Assembly: GCF_003345255.1 (NCBI RefSeq)
Contig: NZ_CP029331.1
Span: forward strand, 2,356,001 to 2,420,000
Direction of reading: 5' to 3'
DNA from: Pseudothauera hydrothermalis
GTDB lineage: Bacteria > Pseudomonadota > Gammaproteobacteria > Burkholderiales > Rhodocyclaceae
Length of the DNA: 64,000 bases
Notes under the pieces: model-generated
Told to the model about the DNA's origin: nothing
Databases searched by the model: none
Seen by the model: the letters and a program-made list of their open reading frames with translations, nothing else
Made by a program: the position numbers and the translations under genes
Shown: positions 39,878 to 48,920 of the stretch, piece by piece
Layout of the letters: each line of letters begins with the position of its first letter
Position numbering within the stretch: the stretch's first letter is position 1

Positions 39878-40216
39878 ATGGAAGAGCGTTGCGATCTATC
39901 TACCCGGCACTGCGTGCCATGCGAAGGGGGCGTGCCGGCGTTGAGCGTCGAGGCCGCGCAACAGCTTGCTGGCAAACTCGACGGCTGGGTGCTCGTCGAT
40001 GCGAAAATCGAAAAAACCTTTCGCTTTCGCAACCACCACGAGACGATGGCGTTCGTGAATGCGGTGGCGTGGATATCGCATCGCGAGGATCACCACCCCG
40101 AACTCACCGTGGGCTACGCGGACTGCCGGGTGCGCTATTGGACGCACGCGATCGGCGGCCTCTCTGAAAACGATTTCATCTGCGCGGCCAAGATCGACCG
40201 CTTGTTCTCGCTTTAG
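39878..40216 (+). CDS. phhB: Pterin-4-alpha-carbinolamine dehydratase
   Basis: The 112-residue protein has the PCD motif HREDHHPELTVGYADCRVRYWTHAIGG with the catalytic histidines, and the typical ending ENDFICAAKIDRLF. It dehydrates the pterin carbinolamine formed by aromatic amino acid hydroxylases, or acts in other pterin recycling. The ATG at 39878 follows GAGGAG. No phenylalanine hydroxylase is adjacent. It is the first undamaged chromosomal gene after the IS-rich region and converges with tsaC. Confidence 0.92.
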   Translation: MEERCDLSTRHCVPCEGGVPALSVEAAQQLAGKLDGWVLVDAKIEKTFRFRNHHETMAFVNAVAWISHREDHHPELTVGYADCRVRYWTHAIGGLSENDFICAAKIDRLFSL

Positions 40217-40223
40217 CCGCGCA

Positions 40224-41198
40224 TCAGGCGCCGGCGCCGGCCAGCGCACGCCGCAGACGGTCGCCAACCGCCTGCCAGGCCGGCGAATCGGGTATCGCTT
40301 CGACGACGATCAGGTCGACCCCAGCGTGGTCGAGTTCGCGCAGGGCCGCATAGAGGTCGTGCGCGTAGGCGACCGGCTCGGCCGGCAGCATTTTCCACAC
40401 ATGAGGCATCCCCGACTGCGGCGGCTGGCTGTGCGCAAGCACCCCGCAACGCCGGCCACTGTGCTGCATCGCATCGAGCAGTTCGGGCAGACGGCTGCCT
40501 TCGACACGGCGCATAGGCGTTGCCGGTGCATAATGCGCCTCCAGCGTGCCGGAGGCACGCGGTGCGGCGGCGGTGGGCGCGGCCGGCAGTGCGCCGCAGG
40601 CAGCCTGGATCGCCGCCGGGGTGATATGGCCGGGACGCAGCAGCACCGGCGTGCCGGTGGAAAGATCGAGGATGGTCGATTCGATGCCGACCCTGCATGG
40701 CCCGCCATCGAGCACCAGGGACACGGCGTCGCCCAACTCCTCGCGTACATGATCGGCCGTGGTCGGGCTGATGCGGCCGAAGCGGTTGGCCGACGGCGCA
40801 GCGATGCCACCACTGCCGCCGGTGGCCGCAAATTCGCGCAACAGCTCGAGCGCCACCGGATGCCCCGGCACGCGCAGGCCGACGGTATCTTGGCCGCCGG
40901 TCACGGCATCCGGCACGCCGGGGGCGCGTTTGAGGATCAGCGTCAGCGGGCCGGGCCAGAAGTCTTCGGCCAGTTCATAGGCGAGATCGGGAATGTCGAC
41001 GGCCCAGCACTCCAGATGATTGGCGCCGGGGATGTGCACGATCAGCGGATGGTCGGCCGGGCGGCCCTTGGCGGTGAATATCTTCGCCACGGCCGCCGGG
41101 TTGGCGGCGTCGGCGCCGAGGCCGTAGACCGTCTCGGTCGGAATGCCGACCAGCTCGCCGGCCTTCAGCAATTCGACGGCGCGGGCAATGTCATTCAT
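40224..41198 (-). CDS. L-threonylcarbamoyladenylate synthase, Sua5 type
   Basis: The 324-residue protein starts at 41198 (MNDIARAVELLKAGELVGIPTETVYGLGADA). The YrdC domain contains KIFTAKGRPADHPLIVHI, FWPGPLTLIL and IAAPSANRFGRISPTTADHV, with SHYAP-like LEAHYAPATPMRR joining the C-terminal Sua5 domain (about residues 235-320). It makes the threonylcarbamoyl-AMP used for t6A37 in tRNA. The Sua5 extension distinguishes it from short TsaC. It overlaps purK by 8 bases. Confidence 0.93.
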   Translation of the reverse strand: MNDIARAVELLKAGELVGIPTETVYGLGADAANPAAVAKIFTAKGRPADHPLIVHIPGANHLECWAVDIPDLAYELAEDFWPGPLTLILKRAPGVPDAVTGGQDTVGLRVPGHPVALELLREFAATGGSGGIAAPSANRFGRISPTTADHVREELGDAVSLVLDGGPCRVGIESTILDLSTGTPVLLRPGHITPAAIQAACGALPAAPTAAAPRASGTLEAHYAPATPMRRVEGSRLPELLDAMQHSGRRCGVLAHSQPPQSGMPHVWKMLPAEPVAYAHDLYAALRELDHAGVDLIVVEAIPDSPAWQAVGDRLRRALAGAGA

Positions 41199-42333
41199 CC
41201 TTGATGCCGATGGCAGCACGCGCATCCATCGCAGTTTTCAACGCACGCTCGAGGTCGTTGTCGATCACCGTGAAGTGCGCCATCTTGCGGCCGTGGCGCG
41301 CACGGTGCTTGCCGTAGAAGTGCAGTTTCAGGTTCGGGATGGCAGCAAGCTTCGACCAATCCGGCTCGCGGTAGCCCTCACCCGCGTACCAGAGGTCGCC
41401 GAGAAGATTCACCATCACCGCCGCCGAGTGCGCCCGGGCATCGCCGAGCGGCAGGCCGCACAGCGCACGCACCTGCTGCTCGTACTGGCTGGTGACGCAG
41501 GCATCGATCGTGTAGTGGCCGCTGTTGTGCGGACGCGGTGCCATCTCGTTCACATAAAGTTGGCCACGGCTGACGAAGAATTCGACCCCGAGGGTGCCGA
41601 TGTAGCCGAGCTTTTCGGCAATCCGCTCGGCATACTCGGCGGCATCGTCGCGCAGGCAGGCCGAGCCGCGCGCCGGCACGATGGAAACGTCGAGGATGCC
41701 CTTGCGGTGGCTGTTCTCGGCGGTCGGAAAGCATTTGACGACACCATTCTCGTCGCGCGCGAGCACTACCGACACTTCGTAGTCGAGGTTGAGCTTCTGT
41801 TCGAGGATGCAGGTCTCGCCCTTGAAGGCGCGGAAGGCGGCGAGCGCGGCCTCGCGGTCGTTCACCACCGCCTGCCCCTTGCCGTCGTAACCAAAGCGCG
41901 CGACCTTGAGGATGCCGGGGAAGAGGCCGGCATTGGCGTTACGGATATCGTCTTCCGAGTACACCGGCGCGAAGGCGCCGTGCGGCAGGCCGCTGTCGCG
42001 CAGGAAGGTTTTTTCGGCGATGCGGTTCTGGCACACCGCAACGGCCGCGGCCGATGGGCGTACGGTGACGAACTTGGCCAGATAATCGAGCGCATCCGCC
42101 GGGACGTTCTCGAACTCGGTGGTGATCGCCGCGCAGCCTTGCGCCAACTCACCGAGCGCCGTGTAATCGTCGTAGGCCGCCTGCAGGTGGCGCTCGGCAA
42201 TCTGGCCGGCCGGGCTGTGCGGGTCTGGATCGAGCACCCAGACCTTGTAGCCCATCTCGCGGGCAGCGGAAACGAAGAAGCGGCCAAGCTGGCCGCCGCC
42301 GAGCATACCGAGGGTGGCGGGAGGCAGGATCAT
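41191..42333 (-). CDS. purK: 5-(carboxyamino)imidazole ribonucleotide synthase
   Basis: This 380-residue ATP-grasp enzyme carboxylates AIR to N5-CAIR using bicarbonate and ATP. It shows LGMLGGGQLGRFFVSAAREMGY, ITTEFENVPADALDYL, KVARFGYDGKGQAVV and FVSRGQLYVNEMAPRPHNSGHYTIDAC. It follows purE by 10 bases, so both steps to CAIR are coupled. Full length. Confidence 0.96.
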   Translation of the reverse strand: MILPPATLGMLGGGQLGRFFVSAAREMGYKVWVLDPDPHSPAGQIAERHLQAAYDDYTALGELAQGCAAITTEFENVPADALDYLAKFVTVRPSAAAVAVCQNRIAEKTFLRDSGLPHGAFAPVYSEDDIRNANAGLFPGILKVARFGYDGKGQAVVNDREAALAAFRAFKGETCILEQKLNLDYEVSVVLARDENGVVKCFPTAENSHRKGILDVSIVPARGSACLRDDAAEYAERIAEKLGYIGTLGVEFFVSRGQLYVNEMAPRPHNSGHYTIDACVTSQYEQQVRALCGLPLGDARAHSAAVMVNLLGDLWYAGEGYREPDWSKLAAIPNLKLHFYGKHRARHGRKMAHFTVIDNDLERALKTAMDARAAIGIKDE

Positions 42334-42343
42334 CGCGTGTTCA

Positions 42344-42832
42344 TCAATCCAGGGTCATGTCCAGCACCGCCTGGGTCTGACGGGTGCGAAACGCTTGGAG
42401 CTTATCCGCCAGCGCCGCATCATTGTTGGCGAGCAGCGCCACCGCAAACAGGCCGGCATTGGCCGCCCCCGCCTCGCCAATGGCAAAGGTGGCGACCGGG
42501 ATACCCTTGGGCATCTGCACGATGGAAAGCAGCGAATCCTGACCGGAAAGCGCCTTGGATTGTACCGGCACGCCCAGCACCGGCACGGTGGTTTTGGCAG
42601 CGACCATGCCCGGCAGGTGGGCCGCGCCACCGGCACCGGCGATGATGGCCTTGAGGCCGCGATCACGCGCGGACTCGGCATACGCGAACATCAGATCGGG
42701 GGTGCGGTGGGCGGAAACCACGCGCGCCTCGAAGGGCACGCCGAATTCTTCCAGCACCAGGGCGGCCGCCTTCATCGTGGGCCAGTCGGAGTTGGAGCCC
42801 ATGATGATGCCAACGATCGGAGTTGCACTCAT
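42344..42832 (-). CDS. purE: N5-CAIR mutase
   Basis: The 162-residue class I PurE begins [23 protein letters not shown], with the catalytic histidine in [14 protein letters not shown] and the loop [18 protein letters not shown]. It moves the carboxyl group from N5-CAIR to CAIR in purine synthesis. The start lies directly after folD, which supplies formyl-folate units for the same pathway. Confidence 0.96.
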   Translation of the reverse strand: MSATPIVGIIMGSNSDWPTMKAAALVLEEFGVPFEARVVSAHRTPDLMFAYAESARDRGLKAIIAGAGGAAHLPGMVAAKTTVPVLGVPVQSKALSGQDSLLSIVQMPKGIPVATFAIGEAGAANAGLFAVALLANNDAALADKLQAFRTRQTQAVLDMTLD

Positions 42833-42833
42833 T

Positions 42834-43709
42834 TCAAAGTCCCTTGCGGCGCGCGGCACGCTCGGCGGAAATTACGGTGTTCTCCAGCAGCATGGTGATG
42901 GTCATCGGCCCCACCCCGCCCGGCACCGGGGTGATGGCGCCGGCTACCGGCAGCACCGAGTCGAAATCCACGTCGCCGCACAGCTTGCCGGCATCCGGCC
43001 CGTCGGTGAGACGATTGATGCCCACGTCGATGACCACCGCGCCCGGCTTGATCATGTCGCCGGTAACCAAGCGCGGCTTGCCCACCGCGGCCACCAGGAT
43101 GTCCGCCCGGCGGGTGTGGAAGGCCAGATCGCGGGTCTTGGAGTGGCAGACAGTGACCGTGGCGCCGGCGTTGGTGAGCAGCATCGCCATTGGCTTGCCG
43201 ACGATGTTGGAGCGGCCGATCACCACCGCTTCCGCACCGACCAACGGCACCCCGGCCGACTCCAGCATTTTCATCACGCCGTGGGGGGTGCAGGGGATGA
43301 AGGCTTCCCGGCTCTGCGACAGGCGGCCGACGTTTTCGGCGTGGAAGCCGTCCACGTCTTTGTCCACGCTGATCGCTTCCAGCACCTCGGATTCATTGAA
43401 CTGTGGCGGCAGCGGCAATTGCACCAGGATGCCGTGCACCGTCGGATCGGCGTTGAGCTCGGCCAGCTTGGCCATCACCACCTCCGGCGCGACGTTGGCG
43501 GGAAAGTCAAAGCGCAGCGAGCGGATGCCAGCCTTTTCGCAGCCGGTCACTTTATTGCGCACATAAACCGTGGAGGCAGGGTCCGCGCCAACCAGCAGCA
43601 CAGCCAGACAGGGTTGCTCGCCGCGGGCCGCAAGCGCCGCAGCGCGCTGGGCAATCTGGCTGCGCACCTGTTCTGCCAGGGCCTTGCCGTCGATGATGCG
43701 TGCCGTCAT
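42834..43709 (-). CDS. folD: Methylenetetrahydrofolate dehydrogenase/cyclohydrolase
   Basis: The 291-residue bifunctional enzyme starts at 43709 ([18 protein letters not shown]). The catalytic Lys is in [17 protein letters not shown]; other motifs are [36 protein letters not shown] and [18 protein letters not shown]. It makes 10-formyl-THF, used twice in purine synthesis, in keeping with the purE-purK neighbours. Confidence 0.96.
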   Translation of the reverse strand: MTARIIDGKALAEQVRSQIAQRAAALAARGEQPCLAVLLVGADPASTVYVRNKVTGCEKAGIRSLRFDFPANVAPEVVMAKLAELNADPTVHGILVQLPLPPQFNESEVLEAISVDKDVDGFHAENVGRLSQSREAFIPCTPHGVMKMLESAGVPLVGAEAVVIGRSNIVGKPMAMLLTNAGATVTVCHSKTRDLAFHTRRADILVAAVGKPRLVTGDMIKPGAVVIDVGINRLTDGPDAGKLCGDVDFDSVLPVAGAITPVPGGVGPMTITMLLENTVISAERAARRKGL

Positions 43710-43809
43710 GGAAATGGCCTTTTGGAAAAGCACCGGATTTTATCGCAGCATCAGACGCTTGTGCGAACCGGGCACCAACCGCGGCAGGCCGTCGCCACCG
43801 TCGGCGCGC

Positions 43810-44439
43810 TCACCAGCTCGCGGTCGATCCTGCCAGCGCTGCCTCGGCCACCGCGCGCCGTCCCAGTTCAAACGCCTCCCGGTTGACCGCCACCCATTGC
43901 GGCTTGCGGCTGGCAAAGCGCGCCAGCACCGCCTGGCGCAGCACTTCTGCGGGAAAAGGCAGGCGATCGGCCATCGCGCCCAGCATCACGGTGTTGCCCA
44001 GGCGGATGTCGCCCAGTTTCAGCGCCAGCGCGCTGGCATCGAAGGCATGCACCGTCAGTCCCAGGGCGCGCATCTCGGCCACCGGATCGTCCGGGTAGTC
44101 GAACAGACCGATGTTGACCACCGGCGGCACCAGGCGGCCGACATTCATCAGCGCCACCGCGCCGGGGCGCAGCATGTGCGCCCAGCGCAGCGTTTCGGCC
44201 GCCTCGAAGCCGACCAGCAGGTCCGCTTCGCCCGGCACGATCTGCGGTGACAACACCCGCTCGCCAAAGCGTAGATGCGACGTCACCACCCCGCCGCGCT
44301 GGCTCATGCCGGCCACCTCGGTTTTTTTGACATCGAAACCGAGCGATAGCGCAGCTTCGGCAAGGATCTCGGTGGCGGTCATCACACCCTGCCCGCCGAT
44401 GCCGCAGACTAGGATATTGGTCGTTTTGTGGCGTGCCAT
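43810..44439 (-). CDS. iorB: Indolepyruvate ferredoxin oxidoreductase beta subunit
   Basis: The 209-residue protein has the gamma-domain fold of 2-oxoacid:ferredoxin oxidoreductases: ILVCGIGGQGVMTATEILAEAAL, EVAGMSQRGGVVTSHLRFG, and GNTVMLGAM. It joins IorA to decarboxylate arylpyruvates (indolepyruvate, phenylpyruvate) to aryl-acetyl-CoA with reduction of ferredoxin. The stop of iorA lies 14 bases before its start. The folD gene follows after 100 bases. Confidence 0.93.
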   Translation of the reverse strand: MARHKTTNILVCGIGGQGVMTATEILAEAALSLGFDVKKTEVAGMSQRGGVVTSHLRFGERVLSPQIVPGEADLLVGFEAAETLRWAHMLRPGAVALMNVGRLVPPVVNIGLFDYPDDPVAEMRALGLTVHAFDASALALKLGDIRLGNTVMLGAMADRLPFPAEVLRQAVLARFASRKPQWVAVNREAFELGRRAVAEAALAGSTASW

Positions 44440-44453
44440 CGTCGTGCCCCACT

Positions 44454-46319
44454 TTATTGCTTGCGCAGAAACTGCACCGGTTGCGGCGCTTCGGCGCAGA
44501 CAATGGCCTCCGGCGCACAGGGCTGCACACACAGGCCGCAACCGGTGCAAGCTGCGGTTTCGATGCGCACGAAAGACAGCGCCACCTCTTTGCCCGAGGG
44601 TTTCACCTCGGTTTCACGCCGGATGACGTGGATGGCCGGACAGCCCACATCCACACAATTGCCGCAGCCGGTGCAACGTTCCTCCAGCACCCGATAAGGC
44701 TTGGCAGGCTGGTAGTGGTCAATCAGCACACAGGGGCGGTTGGTGATGATGACCGACGGTTCCTCGATCTTGGTCTCCTCGCGTAACGCTTTGAACAAGA
44801 CCGGCAACTGATAAGGATCGACCACGCGGATACGCTCGCGCGCCACCCCGAGCGCCTCGCACAGCATGGCAAAATCTACCCGTGGCGCTGGTTCACCACG
44901 GATGCCGCGGCCGGTTGCGGGGTTGTCCTGGCCGCCGGTCATGCCCACCGCGCGGTTGTCGAGCAACAGAACGGTGACGTTGCCGCGGTTGTAGGTGATG
45001 TCGAGCAGGCCCTGCATGCCCATGTGCAGAAAGGTGGAATCGCCGATCACCGCCACCACTTTCTTGTTGGCGTCGGCCGCCCCCCTGCCCTTGTCCATGC
45101 CCAGTGCCATGCCCATCGAGGCCCCCATGGAAATACAGGTATCCAACGCGTTCCACGGATGGCCGGCGCCCAGGGTGTAGCAGCCGATGTCGCCGGAGAT
45201 GATGAGGTTGCGCATCTGCGACAGGGTGTAATAGACCCCCAGATGCGGACAGGCCACGCACATGGTCGGCGGACGCGGGAAGACCTGCTGCGCCGGCACA
45301 TGCGCCGGAGCCGGGGCCGCGCCGCCAAACAGGCGGGCCACCGCCGGGCGCAGCACATCGGGAGCAAGCTCGCCCAGACGCGGCAGGATGTCTTTGCCAT
45401 GGCAGGCAATGCCGGCGGCCTTGAGTTCGGATTCGACCAGCGGCTCGGTCTCCTCCACCACCACCAGGTGCTGCACCCGTGCGGCAAACGCACGGATTTT
45501 ATGCACCGGCAGCGGACAGGACAGGCCGAGCTTGAGCACTGGCGCATCCGGGAAGGCTTCGCGCACATGCATGAAGGCCGGGCCGGAGGCGACGAAGCCC
45601 ACGGAAAGGTCACTGCCGTCGAACAGCGGGTTGAGCTCGGAGGTTTCGGCTTCGGCCGCCAGCGCCGCCTCGCGTTCGAACATCAGCGGCAGGCGCGGCT
45701 TGGCGTTGCCCGGCACCATCACCCAGCGGCGCGGATCCTTGGTGAAGCCGGCCGGCTCCACGGCGACCCGCTCGCCGACCTCGACACGGCCCTTGACGTG
45801 GCAGATGCGAGTCGTCAGACGCAGAATCACCGGGCAGCGGTGGCGCTCGGCCAGCTCAAAGGCCACGCGGGTCATCGCGTAAGCCTCCTGCGCGTCGGCC
45901 GGCTCCAGCACCGGCAAATGGGCAAAACGGCCCCAGAAGCGTGAATCTTGCTCGTTTTGCGACGAGGACATGCCCACATCGTCGGCCACCGCGATCACCA
46001 GCCCGCCTGCGGTGCCGGTCACGGTCATGGTCATGAGCGCATCGGAGGCCACGTTGAGGCCGACGTGCTTCATCGCGCAGAAAGCGCGCGCACCCATCAT
46101 CGAGGCACCCAAGGCCACTTCCAACGAGACTTTCTCGTTGACCGACCACTCGGCATACACATCGGGGTAGTGCGCGAGTTCTTCCAGGATCTCGGTCGAT
46201 GGCGTGCCCGGATAGGCGGCGGCCACCTTGCAGCCAGCCTCCCACACCGCACGCGCGACCGCTTCGTTACCCGAGAGAAACAGCCGGCTGGCAGCCGGCG
46301 CGGGCAAAGGTGCTCCCAT
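44454..46319 (-). CDS. iorA: Indolepyruvate ferredoxin oxidoreductase alpha subunit
   Basis: The 621-residue protein has an N-terminal pyrimidine domain (YPGTPSTEILEELA, EKVSLEVALGASMMGARAF), a TPP-binding domain (SGDIGCYTLGAGHPWN, GDSTFLHMGMQGLLDITYNRGNVTVLLLDN), and two C-terminal 4Fe-4S motifs (CTGCGNCVDVGCPAI and CTGCGLCVQPCAPEAI). It is oxygen-sensitive in the family and serves aromatic amino acid breakdown, as in phenylalanine degradation to phenylacetyl-CoA in denitrifying Rhodocyclales. Full length. Upstream is a 126-base gap without a clear promoter box. Confidence 0.94.
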   Translation of the reverse strand: MGAPLPAPAASRLFLSGNEAVARAVWEAGCKVAAAYPGTPSTEILEELAHYPDVYAEWSVNEKVSLEVALGASMMGARAFCAMKHVGLNVASDALMTMTVTGTAGGLVIAVADDVGMSSSQNEQDSRFWGRFAHLPVLEPADAQEAYAMTRVAFELAERHRCPVILRLTTRICHVKGRVEVGERVAVEPAGFTKDPRRWVMVPGNAKPRLPLMFEREAALAAEAETSELNPLFDGSDLSVGFVASGPAFMHVREAFPDAPVLKLGLSCPLPVHKIRAFAARVQHLVVVEETEPLVESELKAAGIACHGKDILPRLGELAPDVLRPAVARLFGGAAPAPAHVPAQQVFPRPPTMCVACPHLGVYYTLSQMRNLIISGDIGCYTLGAGHPWNALDTCISMGASMGMALGMDKGRGAADANKKVVAVIGDSTFLHMGMQGLLDITYNRGNVTVLLLDNRAVGMTGGQDNPATGRGIRGEPAPRVDFAMLCEALGVARERIRVVDPYQLPVLFKALREETKIEEPSVIITNRPCVLIDHYQPAKPYRVLEERCTGCGNCVDVGCPAIHVIRRETEVKPSGKEVALSFVRIETAACTGCGLCVQPCAPEAIVCAEAPQPVQFLRKQ

Positions 46320-46445
46320 GGACGGACTCTCCCGATCAGCGCAATCAAAGCGACTGAACTTACCGGTCGGTCAGCTTTGCCGGCTTGATCGAAGTCAACG
46401 CCCCGCCATTTGCCTTCCTGACCTATGGCAAAACCTGCTTGCGCA

Positions 46446-48194
46446 TCAGAACAGCCGCTGCGGGGCTGGGCACTTGAGGCCCATCTGGGTGATGCGCCCG
46501 CCGTGATCCATCTCTTTGACCGTGAGCAGGAACGCCCCCAGGCTGATCTTGTCGCCCACCACCGGCGGACGCGCCAGGCGCTGGCGGAACATGACCGCCA
46601 ACGGCAACCCGGCTTCCTCTTCGCGCAACTCAAACCCGTAGGCCGCGGCCAGCTCGCCCGCCGGGCAGTGCGGATCGACCACGAATTCGCCAAAGAATCC
46701 GGCGTGCGGCGTCAGTTCATTGCCCGCGCCGCCAGCGGCGAAGGCTTTGGCCAGGCGCTCGGCCAACTCATCGGGCGCGGCCAACCATACCGAATCCCCC
46801 GGCGCCAAACGGACACCCGCGATATGGCCCACCAACTTGCCCTGCTTGACCACCGCCACACAGCGCACCGCATCGCCGCCTTCTTCTTTGAGCAGCTCAT
46901 CCGGCTGTCGACCTTCCGCACGGGAACCGGCGGCGACACGGTACTCCAGCAGTTCCAGCGCGGCGGTTTCGCCCACCCAAACCTCTAAGCGATCCACCGG
47001 CTCGTCGCGCGGCGGCACCACCACGCCAAACAACCGGGCGGCCATCGGCACCGTCGCCCCCTGCACCAGCAGCGACACCAACACCACCGCAAAGGCCACG
47101 TCGAACAGCAAAATGGAATTGGGCACCCCCATCATCACCGGGTAGATGGCCAGCACAATCGGTACCGCACCGCGCAGACCCACCCAGGAGATATAGGCCA
47201 CCTCATTGCGGGCAAAATGAAAAGGCAGCAGACCCAACCATACCGCCAGCGGACGGGCGACCAGCATCAAAAAGAGTGCCATCGCCAACGCATGGCCGGC
47301 GTTGTCCAGCAGGTGGGAAGGGGTCACCAGCAGGCCGAGGATCAGGAACATACCGGCTTGCGCCAGCCAGGCCAGACCGTCCATCACCCGCAGCACATGT
47401 TCGGTGGCGTGGCAGCGCCTGTTGCCGACGATCAGGCCCGCCAGGTAGATGGCCAAAAATCCGCTGCCGTCGATGGCGTTGGTGGCCGAAAAAATCATCA
47501 GACCGCCGGAGACGATGAGCAGCGCATACAGCCCTTCGGCCAGCCGCAGGCGGGCGAGCAGCCGCGCCAACACCCAGCCGCCGAGCACCCCGGCAAGCGC
47601 CCCCAGGCCCATTTGCATGACCAGCAGCAGCAAAAAACGCCCTGCGCTGGCCGCTTCGGGCTGCAGCAACACTTCCACCATGACGGTGACCAGCAGAATG
47701 GCCATCGGATCGTTGGCGCCGGACTCGATTTCCAGCGTGGCCTTGACCCGGTCGTTGAGCCGCACGCCGCTGTTGCGCAACAGCGAAAACACCGCCGCCG
47801 CATCGGTGGAGCCGACGATGGCCGCCAGCAGCAAGGCCAGGCTCCAATGCACATCTAAAAGCCAGGTGGCAAAGAGCCCCAGCAGCAAAGCGGTGCCGAT
47901 CACCCCCCAGGTGGCCAGCACCGCGGCCGGCCATAACGCCACCCGGAAGGTTTCGATGCGGGTTCGCAGCCCGCCGTCGAGCAGAATGACCGCCAAAGCA
48001 AGCTGACCGACCAGCATGGCGGTGGAAAAATCATGAAAGGCAATGCGGCCGACGCCTTCTTCGCCGGCCAGCATGCCAACGAACAGGAACAGCAACAGCA
48101 AGGGCAAGCCAAGCCGTGCGGACAGCGTGCTGGCTAGCACGCTGATGAATAGCAGCAGGCCGCCGAGCAGAAGGAAAGCATTGATCGAGGTCAT
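46446..48194 (-). CDS. Cation/proton antiporter of CPA1 type (NhaP2/CvrA-like)
   Basis: The 582-residue protein has about 13 membrane helices in residues 1-390, including the antiporter acidic pairs in LDGGLRTRIETF and ESGANDPMAILLV, then SWVGLRGAVPIVLA. A cytoplasmic tail contains a RCK_C-like domain (GRQPDELLKEEGG...PGDSVWLAAPDELAERL) and a final CorC/HlyC-like domain (VGDKISLGAFLLTVKEMDHGGRI). This domain order is that of NhaP2/CvrA potassium/proton antiporters. The ion is inferred. Confidence 0.9.
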   Translation of the reverse strand: MTSINAFLLLGGLLLFISVLASTLSARLGLPLLLLFLFVGMLAGEEGVGRIAFHDFSTAMLVGQLALAVILLDGGLRTRIETFRVALWPAAVLATWGVIGTALLLGLFATWLLDVHWSLALLLAAIVGSTDAAAVFSLLRNSGVRLNDRVKATLEIESGANDPMAILLVTVMVEVLLQPEAASAGRFLLLLVMQMGLGALAGVLGGWVLARLLARLRLAEGLYALLIVSGGLMIFSATNAIDGSGFLAIYLAGLIVGNRRCHATEHVLRVMDGLAWLAQAGMFLILGLLVTPSHLLDNAGHALAMALFLMLVARPLAVWLGLLPFHFARNEVAYISWVGLRGAVPIVLAIYPVMMGVPNSILLFDVAFAVVLVSLLVQGATVPMAARLFGVVVPPRDEPVDRLEVWVGETAALELLEYRVAAGSRAEGRQPDELLKEEGGDAVRCVAVVKQGKLVGHIAGVRLAPGDSVWLAAPDELAERLAKAFAAGGAGNELTPHAGFFGEFVVDPHCPAGELAAAYGFELREEEAGLPLAVMFRQRLARPPVVGDKISLGAFLLTVKEMDHGGRITQMGLKCPAPQRLF

Positions 48195-48284
48195 TGCCGC
48201 CGATTACACCACAACAGGCGCGCCTCGTAATGGCCGCGCGCGCCCCGGCTCCCCCGAGGGCTGCCGAGCGGACGGCAGGCACGC

Positions 48285-48920
48285 TCAGCGCGGCGAGGCC
48301 GGCTCTGCGCTGACCACGTGCTGAACCAGCTCAGCCAGCGAATGGACGCCCATTTTTTCCATGACCCGGGCGCGATGCACTTCGACGGTCTTGATGCTGA
48401 TGCCCAGCACATCGGCAATCTGCTTGTTGAGCTTGCCGACGACGATCAGATCCAGCACTTCGCGCTCGCGCTGGGTCAGTTGCGCCAAGCGGCGCGCGGT
48501 GTCGGCCTCTTGACGGCGCTTGGCGCGTTGTTCGCGCTCCGTGGTCAAGCACTGTTCGATCAGCCCGAGCATGTCGCGATCGGAAAAAGGTTTTTCGATG
48601 AAATCCACCGCGCCTTTTTTGAGCGCAGACACCGCCATCGGTACGTCGCCATGGCCAGTGATGAAGATTACCGGCAAGGTACAGCGCCTGCGGCCGAGTT
48701 CCTCGAACAGTTCCAACCCGCTCATGCCCGGCATGCGCACATCCAGCACCAAACAGCCGATCCACTGCGCGCTGTAGCCGCTCAGAAAGGCTTCGGCCGA
48801 CTCATAGGCGCTCACCCGGTAACCATTGGATTCCAACAACCAGACGAGGGAGTCGCGCAAAGCTTCGTCGTCATCGACAACGTAGATGATCTGGTCAGGC
48901 TCGGCGGACAAGGCGCACAC
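48285..48920 (-). CDS. FixJ/NarL-type response regulator
   Basis: From a GTG at 48920, preceded by GGAGG, the protein is 211 residues. The receiver domain has the acidic pocket IIYVVDDDEA, phosphoacceptor Asp60 in CLVLDVRMPGMSG, and the lysine of FIEKPFSD. The LuxR-type HTH is LTQREREVLDLIVVGKLNKQIADVLGISIKTVEVHR. The start lies inside the end of the kinase gene (26-base overlap), so they form one two-component pair. Targets unknown; the divergent binding-protein gene is a candidate. Confidence 0.93.
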   Translation of the reverse strand: MCALSAEPDQIIYVVDDDEALRDSLVWLLESNGYRVSAYESAEAFLSGYSAQWIGCLVLDVRMPGMSGLELFEELGRRRCTLPVIFITGHGDVPMAVSALKKGAVDFIEKPFSDRDMLGLIEQCLTTEREQRAKRRQEADTARRLAQLTQREREVLDLIVVGKLNKQIADVLGISIKTVEVHRARVMEKMGVHSLAELVQHVVSAEPASPR

